A stretch of DNA of 64,000 nt from Pseudo-nitzschia pungens (taxonomy: Eukaryota; Bacillariophyta; Bacillariophyceae; Bacillariales; Bacillariaceae). The stretch is from assembly GCA_037355855.1 (NCBI GenBank), contig CM074766.1, forward strand, positions 2,852,001 to 2,916,000, in the 5' to 3' direction. A program made the position numbers and the translations under genes. Below the pieces are notes generated by a model that saw nothing but the letters and a program-made list of their open reading frames with translations, was not told the DNA's origin and made no database searches. Positions 47,912 through 59,183 of this stretch are shown in pieces; position 1 is the stretch's first letter; each line of letters opens with the position of its first letter.

Positions 47912-49278
47912 ATGCTTCGCTTTCTGAAGTTCGTTGGAAAGCTATTTCGTACTTCGTAGTTTGCAATACGTAAGCTTTACGTACGAGTATCGTGTGGTAC
48001 CGGTATTACATTGTATTCCAAATTAATAGAAGGTTTACTTCGTAATAATGACACGGTACCGGTAAGGGTCTACGTAGCGGTAAAACCTTACTTGTAATGA
48101 ATTTTTTAGTACATTTAGCGATGTTCCGTGTACCAGTAGTACCGTAGTAATTACTCGGACGAACTCTGTTCTTTTCACCTGTACTTGACGTGTTCATTTC
48201 AACGTCACGACAATCGTTAAATCTATTCTAACGAAACACAGTAAATTGAGTCTGCGGGAAATCATATTTTCCTACAGTTGGTCCTCCAAAAAAATGTGTT
48301 AACGCTCCCGTAGAAGCATAAAACGCTCCCGCAGAAGCAAAAAACGAAACAAATTCCCGCAGCCACCAATTTTTAAAGCTGCAGGAATTTTTTTCATTTC
48401 CCTCAGCTGAAGGATTTTTTTTTGCTTCTGCGGGAACATTTTTTGCTTCTACTTTGAATGCTGAGGGAACGTTCTTAAATGCTGCGGGAACGTTTGCATT
48501 TCGAAGGCTCACCAAAACTTCGCTGCTCCAATTTGTTTTAGCGTGCTCCAGTGTATTCAAGCCGTGATCCAATGTACTACAAAATTCCTATCAGCTGTCC
48601 CCCGGTTCTACGTCCCAGACTACTAATTTCTACTGAAACCGAGGGACAGCTGATACGAATTTTGTAGTATTTAAACTTGCTCTACGGTAGTCTAGTGTAC
48701 GGTATTTATTTAAGCTTGCTCCATTTTTTTTATTCGCTGATCCAGTTTTTTCGAACTTTCCTGCAGTCTGCCGGAATTTTTTTTTTCCCCACCAATTTCG
48801 TTTTTGGTGGCTGCGGGAATATTTTTTTCCCCTCAGCTGCAGGAGTTTTTTATTTTTAAGGAGAAACGGTAAGACAATAATATTTGTACTACTTTCGTAA
48901 AAATTGATAAATTCCCGCAGACTCTTACTATACACACGACCCAGTCCAGTCAATTGTGCTGCAGTAGTTTGATAATTGATAGGGACAATACGCCACGACC
49001 GTTGGATTTGTTTTCACCCATACGCGACTGTGCTGGTTGAAAGTTGCAGACAAGTTCGACCCTTCGCGTGGCAGGATCGCTCGCATTTGTTGCGATACTT
49101 TTCGGTTCCGACCCGAACCACGCACAAAGAAGAACTTCGGTGTTACCGGTACCGGTATAAGCTTATGACATATTCTTTCCAACAGATTTCAAACTCGTCA
49201 CTATTTTTTGCCGGATTTACCTCCCATCTTCTCACTCCGATTCTGCTGGAATATTCTCATACCGAAACACCCAAAGCC
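47912..49278. other. Intergenic region with CTGCGGGAA motif cluster
   Basis: At about 48300-48920 the motif ctgcgggaa or its complement ttcccgcag (and near variants) occurs about ten times. The motifs are arranged roughly symmetrically around the foldback element at 48575-48669, with poly-T runs between. No gene is supported; a 114-codon minus-strand frame (48228-48572) merely translates the repeats. Confidence 0.6.
48575..48669. mobile_element. 95-bp foldback element, copy 2
   Basis: The arms 48575-48607 and 48637-48669 are complementary over 33 bases with two mismatches (tactacaaaattcctatcag at the left end). The loop resembles that of the copy at 29031-29125. A 14-base arm fragment (tatcagctgtcccc) also appears alone at 54731-54744. 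Confidence 0.82.
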
Positions 49279-50943
49279 ATGGTATCCATCATCCGGTCTT
49301 CTTTCCTCTTTGCTTTTGCATTCACAGCTGTTGGCAGTAATGACGGCAATGCTCGATGGACTGTATCGGCCATGCCCGACGACTCGGAAGAAACCAATAC
49401 GAATGTTCTCACGGAACCGGCGATCGACGCATGGAGCTTCAATGGAAAGACGGGGAAAAACTGCGACTGGGTCAAGAAGAAACCCAAGCAGAGATGCCAC
49501 CTTCAGGACAAGAAGCAAAAGTGGAAGACGGTATGTTCGATTTGCCCCCTAACGTGCATCGACGCCGGTTTCGATATTGATAACTGCATTCCGCCTCGCA
49601 AGATTTCGGTGAGTACCAACTACAATAGATTGTGACCATGCTGTGGGTGCAATGCTACTGCACGAACATGCTGCCATCGCTTGATTGGAACCCGTGCTTT
49701 CGCACCTAGTGATGTCTGATTTGGTTTGGTTTGGTTTGGTTTGGTTTTGGCCTTGTATCCTATCCCATCCTATCCCATCCCGTCCTATCAGGATCTTCGC
49801 TTTAACAAGGTTCCTCCCGTTGACACCCTTGGCAGCAAATGGATCGGAACGAGTCCTCACTACGAAGCTGGGGTCCACAAGAAGATCTACCCGCTCATGC
49901 CATCCGACTACCCCATTGGCAACGCTCCGAAGTCCACCCAGAAGGTTGTTCGATACGAAACCAAGGCCGACTCGGTGGTCCTGTACACTGACTACGAGTA
50001 CGATGTCAGCGTGGGAAAGATCGTCGCGGCGCAGAACAATCGGCTTCTCTTTCCAGGAGACGAGGGTTTTTGGGAGGAACTGGAGCACGTGGTCGACATG
50101 CAGATCATGAGGAGGAACAACGAGGATCCTTCGGTACACCAGACCTGGCCAAAGATCTGGCAAGAGGGCAAGCACGGCTACGGCAATCTGAGCCTCACCA
50201 CCATTGCCGACGCCGTCCGCGGAGAGTACCCCGCTTTTCACCAGCAGAATCTTCTGTCGGCGCTGTGGACGGAGGGCATTTCGATGCTCCCGTACGCACC
50301 CATGCGCAGCGAGGTCGACTTTGTCGGTTTTCAGGTCCGGCTCGCCTATATCAACTCGTGGGCATTTTACGCGGTCGCTCCGATCAATTTTTATCTCAAG
50401 TGGGCCATTGGTATGCCGCGGCCTGAGGAAGTCGCCTATCTCATTGCCAGGGGAGAATATACCCCTAAACGCGGAGGCGTCCCAGAGTCACTCTACAACA
50501 AGATTGTGGGCATGGAGCTCGAGTCCGCAACGGACTTTACGGCCTACACAGACAGGACAAAGAAGGGCTGCCCGATGCACCCCTCGTGGCCCGCGATGCA
50601 CTCGGCCGGATCGACCATTAGCACGTGGCTTCCAGCCATTGCCAGAATCTCGGGAGATCAGTACTGCGAGGTGCTGCGGACGGACTATGCCGTCGCCATG
50701 GGCCGAACAGTGGCCGGCGTTCACTACCACCAGGACAACACGGCCGGGCTGAACATTGGTATGGGCATTGTAAGTGCGGAGCTGCCGGGATTTTTAGAAC
50801 AGGAGTTTGGCTACGACGCGTCAACGATTGCCGGGAGGCTGGAGATGCTAGCGTTCGACTGGAACACTTTTGATTCCAAGGAGTGCACAATTGACGGGGT
50901 GCCCGCCGCGGACCATCTGGCGCGACTCGACGAGATGGTGTAG
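49279..50943 (+). CDS. Vanadium haloperoxidase-like (PAP2 fold) secreted protein
   Basis: Two exons, 49279-49608 and 49792-50943 (phase-0 GT-AG intron), 493 residues. A signal peptide (IIRSSFLFAFAFTAVGS) precedes a small Cys-rich segment (CDWVKKKPKQRCHL, CSICPLTC) like those found ahead of many diatom secreted enzymes. The C-terminal domain has the vanadate-binding/PAP2 signature: K313-x6-R320-P321 (KWAIGMPRP), H380 in HPSWPAMHSAGS, R415-x5-H421 (RTVAGVHYHQD). All five anion-binding side chains are present. Val/Ala changes in the PSGH box (here PAMH) are atypical. Likely chemistry: hydrogen-peroxide-dependent halide oxidation or phosphatase activity of the same fold; which of the two cannot be told from sequence. 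Exon 1 starts at ATG 49279 (agccATGG). The gene converges with the CRAL-TRIO/DUF6824 gene at 51370-53415. Confidence 0.85.
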
Positions 50944-51269
50944 GATGCAGCTGCGTGCGGAGAACGTACGAATCGAGAGGAGTAACCTTGCTAGTTGTTT
51001 CTGTTTGTCGAACGGGACGTACCGTAGTTGTAGATATGTGTTAGACAATAGTACAAGTGATAAGAAACTTGCTTAACAATATAACCGAAATGCTGTACGG
51101 AATTTCCTCGTTTTCACGCGTAGCTCGCCGGCGGCTTCACACATAAAAATACCTTCTCACAAGGAATTGTGAAAACGACTTTTTAAAAAAGATGTAGAAA
51201 TTTCCCCCCAGTACCCACAGCGAGGGTGAGAGCTCTAAGTAAAAATATTACTTCGTACGAAGTGGTATT

Positions 51270-51331
51270 TATACAGCGAACACGGACGATGGACAGACGT
51301 CGTGTCATACCCCTTCTTATTATGACCCCTG
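51270..51331 (+). mobile_element. Partial right end of the hAT-like MITE
   Basis: This segment matches the terminal ~62 bp of the element at 18747-19477 (gcgaacacggacgatgg, then ttattatgacccctg). No left end with CAGGGG is found upstream, so it is a truncated copy. It sits between the 3' ends of two convergent genes. Confidence 0.75.
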
Positions 51332-51369
51332 TAATTACGTACGTACGAGCAATTTCGTATCTTAGAGTA

Positions 51370-53415
51370 TTACAAATTTCTACTACTACAGAAACATCTG
51401 CCGTCTTCATTTTCACGATCTCCTGCGTTGCAATGAATACAGCAACTTCGTTGTTGAGAAGATTGCAGAAATATCGATGTGCTGCTACTCGTATTTTGAA
51501 ACGACGAAGACGTAACACCACTCGGCGTTGTAGTCGCATTCTCTTCGTCAGCTCCTCGATTGATAAATTGGTATTTCGCTTTTGAATACTTGAATTCTCG
51601 TACAAGGTTCTCGACTTTTTTGTAGACCTGGTCTTCGTCAGTCAACTCCGTCCACCATGCATCACTGTTGTTGCTTGTGCTGCCCTTAGGAGGTTGGTAC
51701 CAAATCAGCACTCGCCCACGCTTAATCCGAAGTTCTTGAATTAGGTTTAGGACGAGCGTTCTCGTAGTCCGGGCCATGGATTGTGCTTCCGCCTGTTCGT
51801 ATAGACTTTGGATCCGGCTGCGGAATATTGCATTCCCCGGATGGGACATGGCCGAGGTGCCCTGTCGGAAGATCACGTCGTTGAGTCTAGGAGTTTCTAT
51901 CATGTATGGGAGATGATGGTTGTTGCCCTCTTCTATCAATTGCCGCACTCTCGTCCACTGCTTAAAGTTTTGGCGTTTAATTGTACCTGTCCAAGTAATT
52001 GGCATCTGATCGGTGCTGATGCCGTGAGATTCAAGGGCATATCGAAGCTCGACTGGTTCACCTATGCAACAAAAACGACGAAATTAATGAGAGATTTAAC
52101 AAGCGAAAAAAAGTACAAATCATGTCAGATGAAACGGGCCGATGAATGAAGCATGCAGGATGATGACTGATCGATAGATCATCCCTACTAAATACATATC
52201 ACCACAAATGTGAGACACGTGTCACTAGAACAACACACAACGCAGTAGATCACATCAAACCAAATCGACTGCATAACCTACCGATATGTATCCGCAGCAT
52301 GGGAAGTTTGTCCCGGCCCAAGTTAATGGCCCATAATCCACGGGCAAAACGATGAAAAAGGGTGTCTGGCGTGCAGAAGTGAATGGCACTCACTCGCACC
52401 GGAGAAAAAAAACGCATATCTACACTCCGCTCTGCGGGATTGTTGTGTCTGATTGTGTAACTCATCGAATTGGGGGACCAGTATATCACCACCATACCCT
52501 TGCGTTGCGATTGCGCATCATCGTTGCTGAAGACATGTGCCATATAAAAGAGTAATTTTATCTGTGCATGTGTATCATTTGATGTAACAAAGCAGTGCGT
52601 ATGAACGCATACGGATTGATGCAAAAATGAAACAAATAATAAATGATGTCAGCTTTCATATGTGCGAAAAAAGATATTTGCGGCGATTTTGCACTTCTTA
52701 TCTCAATGAAACCTACTCTGAATAGAAAAGATACCTGTTCCGACTGCTCATTCACAAAAATAATGGCTATACGACGTCCATTTCTGTCTCGAAAGGGCAA
52801 CATCTGACAATAACCAGTTCGATATACACTGAGTTCCTCTTTCGAAAAATCGCTCAATTTCACGGGTCGAAACAGCGTATCACGTCCAAAAAGTTGCACA
52901 CCCAGGGTTAGATACCTAGCCAAGCGCTTCGCGGCTTTGGGAACATCGAACAATGTAGCTCTGAGAAATCGAAGGCGAAAGTCAACGGCATTCACGTAGG
53001 TCGATACCGCGGATGGCTCCAATGCCGCTACAATGCTTCCATCTGGAAATCGGTGGTAGGCTTGCTGATGCTGTTGGCTTTCTAGATAGGCTTGCTTTTC
53101 GGCGTTGGGAAGATTGTGGAGCTCAATTTCCATCTGGTGCAATGCACCTTGGATCTTTTCCGGTGTTTCATCGGGAGCCAGACAGCGGACGCCGTGGGCC
53201 TCCTCAAGGATAGCATTCCGATCGTCGATGGACAGCTTCAAGAGTTCCTCTGAGATGAAACTGTCAACCACGTCTGGGTTTTCATTGTATCTCTGGAAAT
53301 CTTTGACTAAATCGGCGAGTGTTGCTGGATGAATCATTTTCTTCTCGTGTTCTCCCTCATTTTGTTTTTTGAATTTGTCATATTCTTTGCTAACCGCAAT
53401 TGCGCCGATGTTCAT
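51370..53415 (-). CDS. CRAL-TRIO protein with C-terminal DUF6824-like domain
   Basis: Minus-strand exons 53415-52735, 52561-52282 and 52061-51370 join in frame across GT-AG introns of 173 and 220 bases, giving about 550 residues. The start is ATG 53415 (MNIGAIAVSKEYDKF); the frame is open further upstream without ATG, so a 5' exon is possible. Exons 1-2 carry a CRAL-TRIO-type region: FRLRFLRATLFDVPKAAKRL, QMLPFRDRNGRRIAIIF, KGMVVIYW. Exon 3 completes it (SHGISTDQMPITWTGTIKR) and continues into a DUF6824-like domain: NDVIFRQGTSAMSHPGNAIF, then KVENLVREF. CRAL-TRIO domains bind hydrophobic lipids; DUF6824 is of unknown function and is common in diatoms. The combination suggests lipid sensing coupled to an unknown output, which is inference. 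Confidence 0.78.
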
Positions 53416-55671
53416 AGGTATGGGTTGCCTTGGATCGATTATGAAGAAGGTCAGTGACGGACACGTGTAGTTCCTAGCGTTTGAAATAATTCGTTTCAAG
53501 CTTTCGTTATTGACTATCGATTTCAACAGCAAACTTAGAAACTTTTGTGAGGAGATGAGCTTTCCCCGTTGATTTCGAAACTGCTCGACGAAAACCTATC
53601 ACGAATCATACCAGTAGTGGAGCACTTTGTGGAACGGATTTGGTACAAACCAACATCAACATCGGTTGGAACAATGTGACGTGAATGTGCTACAATACCT
53701 GGTACAGTAAAACAATTTGCTTCATTGGCTTGATGAGAGGATAGATATTTTTCAAAAATCCTTCCGGCGGTACGTAAAAATATCAAATTATTCGAATTAT
53801 TGGAACATCCAAGTCGCCCAGTTCTTTCATTTTTTCTGTCCAGGATGTTTCGGTTCGTAAGGCATATATATCAATTAGTCGTTAATTAATCATAAAAATC
53901 GATCCTTTAAGACAATTAATTAACCTAGAAATGTTTTTACTATTACGATATGGACCAGTTCATTAATTGTCAACACCCCAATCTGGTGAACTCTTGATTC
54001 CATTGATCCGGACAATGATTCAAGATGTTGAATTATGCCCTCTCATTTGAAATCTAGGAACGTTTTCGTAAAAGCAATTTTATTGGCGGTTGTTACGCGT
54101 CCATCCCTACGGTAGGCTTGTTCCTTTTTTGAAATTCTGATTCAATTATGCATCCGACAATCTCGTACGGGTACATATGAGTGCTTTCAATCAAAATGAA
54201 TTTTACCGTAAGATTAAATAGTAATATTAACCTTACCATGAGACTGAAAGCAAGAAGAATCTTATCTGCCAATAAACCTAACCCATAATTACCTATTAGA
54301 ACACTAGTCAATGTGTCGCAATTATTCCTGAACAAAACGAGGAACACACTACTAAACGTTGTTGTTTGTAGGGCCTAGATAATTCCACCTTATCCGCAAG
54401 CTTTATCAACAGATTGCAATAATCACAATTACCGTTTTCAAAAAAGAACGAGGCTTTATTATTTTCAATCAACATTTTCCAATTGCCTTCGAGCTCGTTT
54501 CTTTTCGCTCAAACTTTTTTCCTCTGAATCATCATTTTTCATGACAAGTTCAAATCTAACCCTAATCTTACCTCGTAACGCAGCGTAAGGTACAGAACCG
54601 TAAGGTACGTACTTTGGGTAAAATCTTACCGTATCAGGTAAATTACCAAAAAATGTACCCGTTGACGTACCGTAGAGTAAACCTTACCGATATTACGTAC
54701 GAAGTAACCTTACGAAGTGATTCTTACTGGTATCAGCTGTCCCCTCCACGACTTCTTTAAAAAAATAATAATAATAAATAAATGTTGGTCAATATCAGTC
54801 GAGACTTCAGGGCATTTTGACATTATTATTATTTTTTGTCTTGTAGATTTTTCTACGCGGCTCGATGGAGGGAGGAGCTCCGTGGAAATTAGATTTTGGC
54901 TCCTACTTACTTCGTAACTCGTAAATCTTACTCGCGCAAGTAGACCTTAACCTCACTATTATCGGTGAGATCGAGCGAGCCGGTTGGAACCAATACTTAT
55001 TTTTGGGGCCAGTAGTCGTTGAAGTTATTATTGCCCAAACAGAATAAAATACCGTACCGTAAACTTACCTCTAATTTTTCGTCAAAATCGCTACCGGTAG
55101 GTTTTAAAATCTCATTCGTGTTTTTACCAGTAACCTTAGCATTGCAAGGATTGCAACTCACCCTCGATTTCGATACTCCACTACCGTACCGTACGTACCG
55201 TACGTGTACCCGGTAGTGTGACATCTCAATAAAAAAAAAATAAAGATCTATTTTTGAATGACCCCATCACACGGAAATAGAGTAAGAAAAGAGAAAAGTT
55301 CGCGAATGTACGGTAAGATTACAACAGACGGAAGAGGCGTCCCAAACACTAACTTACCAGATAGTCCACGATTACGGTACTGTGCTCTTAGGTAAGTCTT
55401 ACCTGTATCCACTATGCACTGGTACCTGGTGTTCGTACTCGTACCTAAGATTACTCACACTCGCACTCTCACTTTTGAGATTTTGAGATTGAGAACTGCG
55501 ACCGTTGGTTGCAATAGGCATGCTCCCAATCTTTCGGCAGTTTGTTGCGACTCACTCGTCACCGCCTTTGCATTTTCCAGTTTCCTCAACGACACTCCGG
55601 TAGGCTTGTACTGCAACTCACCCGCCCATCAACCTACCCCCGGAGCGTTTCGTGCGCAAGGAACCGCAATC
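53416..55671. other. Intergenic region without recognisable gene
   Basis: AT-rich near 53800-54500. Dense GTAAGGTTAC / TACGAAGTAA / TACCGTACGTA motifs lie at about 54560-54720 and 55040-55400, with a 14-base foldback-arm fragment at 54731. Nothing coding is supported; the frame running from 55414 is probably the 5' leader of the gene starting at 55672. Confidence 0.55.
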
Positions 55672-56298
55672 ATGGCAGCAGCAGCGGCGGCGGCTGTGGC
55701 GGCAGCTACCGGTGCCCCTCTGACCGAGAAACGGCGTGCCCCCCGCGTGCCGTCACCGTTGCCGCTGCCGCTGCTGCTGCGCTGGATTCTCCTGTTCTGG
55801 GTGGGCACAGCGGCCTGCGCTTTTGCCGCGCCGGGGATGATCGATGCTGCCCACGACGCGAAGCAACACCACCACTGCTACGACTCGAAAAAGCACAACT
55901 CGAACCACTACCACTACTACCACGATCACGATCACGAGGCTTACCGAGCGCTGGACGCGGTCTTCCACGTGGTGGGATCGGTCGTGGCCATTGGTGCCGC
56001 CCTCGGTTCCTCGCCGAGTGGAACGAGTGGCAGCATCGATGAGATGGACGTCGACACGGACGCTGACAGGGACGAGGACGTGGGCCTCGGAATTGACGAC
56101 GAGGACCAGGACGATGTTGACGTCGACGTTGACGTCGACGTCGACATCGACGTGCGGGACGTCTTTTACGATGCGGACGAAACGCTCGTCCAGGGACAGC
56201 TCCGGGAGCTGGAGTTCCATCTCGGGGACCTCGAAGAAAAGATGCGGGCCTTCCAGAGGAAGCTGGACGAGCACAAACACCGGAGCGGACCAAAGTAG
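55672..56298 (+). CDS. Small secreted or membrane-anchored His- and Asp-rich protein
   Basis: 208 residues from ATG 55672; the same frame is open from 55414 but that part looks non-coding. The N-terminus is Ala-rich, then basic, then hydrophobic (LPLLLRWILLFWVGTAACAF, about 32-51). CAFAAP resembles the signal-cleavage/ASAFAP-like context used for diatom plastid import, so plastid targeting is possible besides secretion. A His/Tyr-rich stretch follows (HYHYYHDHDHEAYRAL, about 79-93), then a hydrophobic GSVVAIGAALG segment. Next is an acidic run of alternating Asp-Val (about 148-162) and a C-terminal amphipathic helix (LRELEFHLGDLEEKMRAFQR). Metal binding is plausible from composition. No family is recognised. 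Confidence 0.6.
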   Translation: MAAAAAAAVAAATGAPLTEKRRAPRVPSPLPLPLLLRWILLFWVGTAACAFAAPGMIDAAHDAKQHHHCYDSKKHNSNHYHYYHDHDHEAYRALDAVFHVVGSVVAIGAALGSSPSGTSGSIDEMDVDTDADRDEDVGLGIDDEDQDDVDVDVDVDVDIDVRDVFYDADETLVQGQLRELEFHLGDLEEKMRAFQRKLDEHKHRSGPK

Positions 56299-59116
56299 TA
56301 GGAGTAGGTTGTGGGTCGTGGCACGGGACGAGGCAGCGCAGCAGCGCATTGCACAGCGATCCAAATCGATCCGCGACGAGCGCGAGCCCGAGACCCGAAC
56401 CGGGGATGGCAACCAAACCAAGACCAAAACCAAACCATCATCCCTTGGTTTGTTTGGGTTTTCAGTTTGGCTGGACCGGAACACTCTTCTCGAACATTCA
56501 CCACGTCGTGGTGGTGGATTCCCACAGCCCGAGCCGATCGTGTCGCTCTCCGAGACGCCAACAACGAAAGCGAAACCGCCAACGAAAATGAAAACGAAAA
56601 TGAAAACGAACGAAACCAAATTCAAACCAATCCATTGCACACCTTTCCAGCGCCGATCGTGTGGCGCTCTCGCTTCGCCTCCAGGAAGGCATTGCTACTG
56701 CTAGTATTGCTATTCTTATTGCTATAACTCTACTGTAACCGAGGAGCTTGTTCCCGTGGATTGGTGCTGGGATTGGTTTGCTTCGTCGGCTCTTGGAACG
56801 AGCTTTGTGCATCGCGGAGTTGACCGGTACAATGCAATCCTATACAGTACCGTACTACTGGTACTACTACTACTACTACTACTACTACTGGTAGTATAAC
56901 ATGGCATGGCAGCATGGCATGGCAGCATGATGGCATGGCAGCATGACAGACATCATGGCAGCAGCACCAAAGGCTACACTAGCACTGCACAATAATAAAA
57001 CTGGCCGATATTATTAGTATTATTACTATAATCTGGAACGATGCAGTGTGATTTCATTCCATCACCAACAGCACACCACACCATGCTTGAGTTGCCCAGG
57101 AGTGAGCTGCACCAAATAGTACGAGTACTTCTACTAGTACTTCTTGTCGCACGTACTTTTATTGTTATTCTCTACATGATGGATTCCTCACCACTTTTGC
57201 AATCAGCAAGGCTTTGCAGTCAAGGCTTTCTGTAAGCGTTTGATGCTGGTGATGATGCGGTAAGGTTACCATAATTGTACTAGTACCATACAGTCAATTT
57301 CTTGTTGAACTCCAAGACAGCTCCACTAGCCAGAAGCCTTGCCGCAGCTCCAGTTCTCCTGCATACGGGTAGTGTATGTCCATTCTTGCAGGACCCAATG
57401 GGCGCTGTAGTCCCTGGAAGTTTAGTAGGAGCAACAGTTGAATTTTCTTCCATTTTTGCTTGGTTACCGTACAGTCCGATTCTCAAAAAGTACACGTCCA
57501 ATCGATCCGCAAATTGGAGCCCTTGTCTATCTTGATGTAATTGAGCTTTACGAAGCAGTCTGGTCTAAATCGATGGAGTGGGGCTGGAGATATTAATTTT
57601 CGTCGTAGTTTCAACCAGATTTGCTTGCTGTTTCTTAGGGTGTGTGTGCTCGGTGTTATGCCCGTTTCTCAAAAATGAGACGTCCAATGAATCCGCAAAT
57701 CAGAGGCCGTGTCTATCTTGATATAATAGAGCTGTACAAAGTGGTCCGGTCCAAATACGTCAAGGGGGAGGAGATATTATTTTTTGCCGTAGTTTGGACC
57801 GGGGACAATTTTTTCGTCCAAAAAACCGAACCAATTTTGCTGCTCCTTCGCCAGTCCGTTTCTCCGAACCAAACAGTCCAATTGATTCGAAACTTGCAGG
57901 TCTCCTCCCTCTAAATAGTGTAGATGGAGGATGTAGAATATCAGAATTAAACTGAACTTGGTTGTGGAGATAGGGGGGGTGACAGGTCCTCCTTGTTGCT
58001 GTGGTTGTTGAAATGGAGTTTTTTTTTTGAATTTTTGACCTCATTTTGTGGCCTGGTGTAAGAAAAGGCTTGGCGCACAATATAGGTCATGTTGGGTATG
58101 GTTCAAAAGCTCGTGACCTTGCCTTTTCTCTCATTGGGTATAAATTAGTGTCCAAGCTTGTGTCTTAGAGTGATTACAGTTAGACAAAACAGTGGACGTT
58201 TTGCTGTTGCTTTGGCTCATGACCTATCCCCCAAAACCCGGTGACTTTAGCCACTATACCCTTACCGTACAAAAAAGTACAACAACCATCCTAACCTTAC
58301 TGTAAGGTTACCCACACGACATGATGTTGCGTGAATCCGTTTGTGTTTCCGGTGTCGGTCAGTCAGTCAGGAGTGAGTGAGTGAGTCTGTCCATCAGAAG
58401 TCATCCGCAGTAAGGTTACCAGATACCATTGGGACGTACCGTTTGTATGTACTTACTGTAAGATGGAGCACGCGTGGTAAAGTCAGGACTAACTTCAAAC
58501 TTACGGTGCGTTGCATTCTTCGACACTTTTCCAACCAAGATTGCCAAGCTTTACACCAGTACCAGTACCTGTACCAGTAGTTCTACCGTACTACCACGTA
58601 CCGGCCAGTAGTAGTCGACCGTTACGGTAAGTTAACTTACCATGAGGACCCAGTCACAGAAGCTCCGAAGGGGCAACCGGCAAGCGGCAAGCAAACCCTA
58701 CCGTAAGGGTGTGAGAGGTTGGTGGTAAGTTAATCGCACCCCAACAACTTCTGAAGCGCAGCAAACTGTGACAAAAAAACAAAGCGAAGCGAAGTGAACC
58801 GAAGCGAACCCAAGGCAAGGCAAGGCAAGGCAAGGAAGGAACCAGCGCAGCCGAGACCAATACTGTTGTTTCCCCCTCGAACAACGTCGCATCGGAACCG
58901 ATCCACCACACACTACTCGGATCCGATTCGATCCGATTCGATTCGATTCGATTCGATTCGATTCGATCTGCACACAGCACAGCACAGCACAACACAACAC
59001 GCAAACAAACAACAAAAGCAACAAAAAATAACAGTAACAATCATACGGGCTGTCAATTCGTCTGCCTGTTGTAACGAGTGAGCGTGAGAGTGAGAGTGAG
59101 AAGAGTTTGCATCAAA
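56299..59116. other. Intergenic region with microsatellites and diverged tandem repeat
   Basis: It contains aatgaaaacg runs (56585-56620), a catggcag cluster (56900-56965), aaggc (58812-58838) and gattc (58922-58966) pentamer tracts, and a three-copy diverged repeat at 57474-57910. No gene is supported. Confidence 0.55.
57474..57910 (+). repeat. Diverged ~185-bp tandem repeat, three copies
   Basis: Segments beginning at about 57474, 57657 and 57856 share gtccgattctcaaaaa-like starts, then gtccaatcgatccgcaaatt. The first two also share tgtctatcttgatgtaatt and ggagatatta. Identity is moderate, so the duplication is old. The second copy lies in a 90-codon frame (57642-57914) that has no recognisable domain. 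Confidence 0.7.
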
Positions 59117-59152
59117 ATGAGAGTTCTTGGGAAGAAGTACAGCAATAGCAAT

Positions 59153-59183
<31 letters not shown>

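Noticed and set aside
48228..48572. 114-codon minus-strand frame (NVPAAFKNVPSAFKVEAK)
   Set aside because: Merely translates the CTGCGGGAA repeat cluster.
52250..52624. 124-codon minus-strand frame as separate gene
   Set aside because: Its central part is exon 2 of the CRAL-TRIO/DUF6824 gene; the ends are intron sequence.
55414..55671. 86-codon N-terminal extension of the His/Asp-rich gene
   Set aside because: The extension has no signal and overlaps motif-rich intergenic DNA; the downstream ATG puts a hydrophobic segment within 32 residues of the N-terminus.
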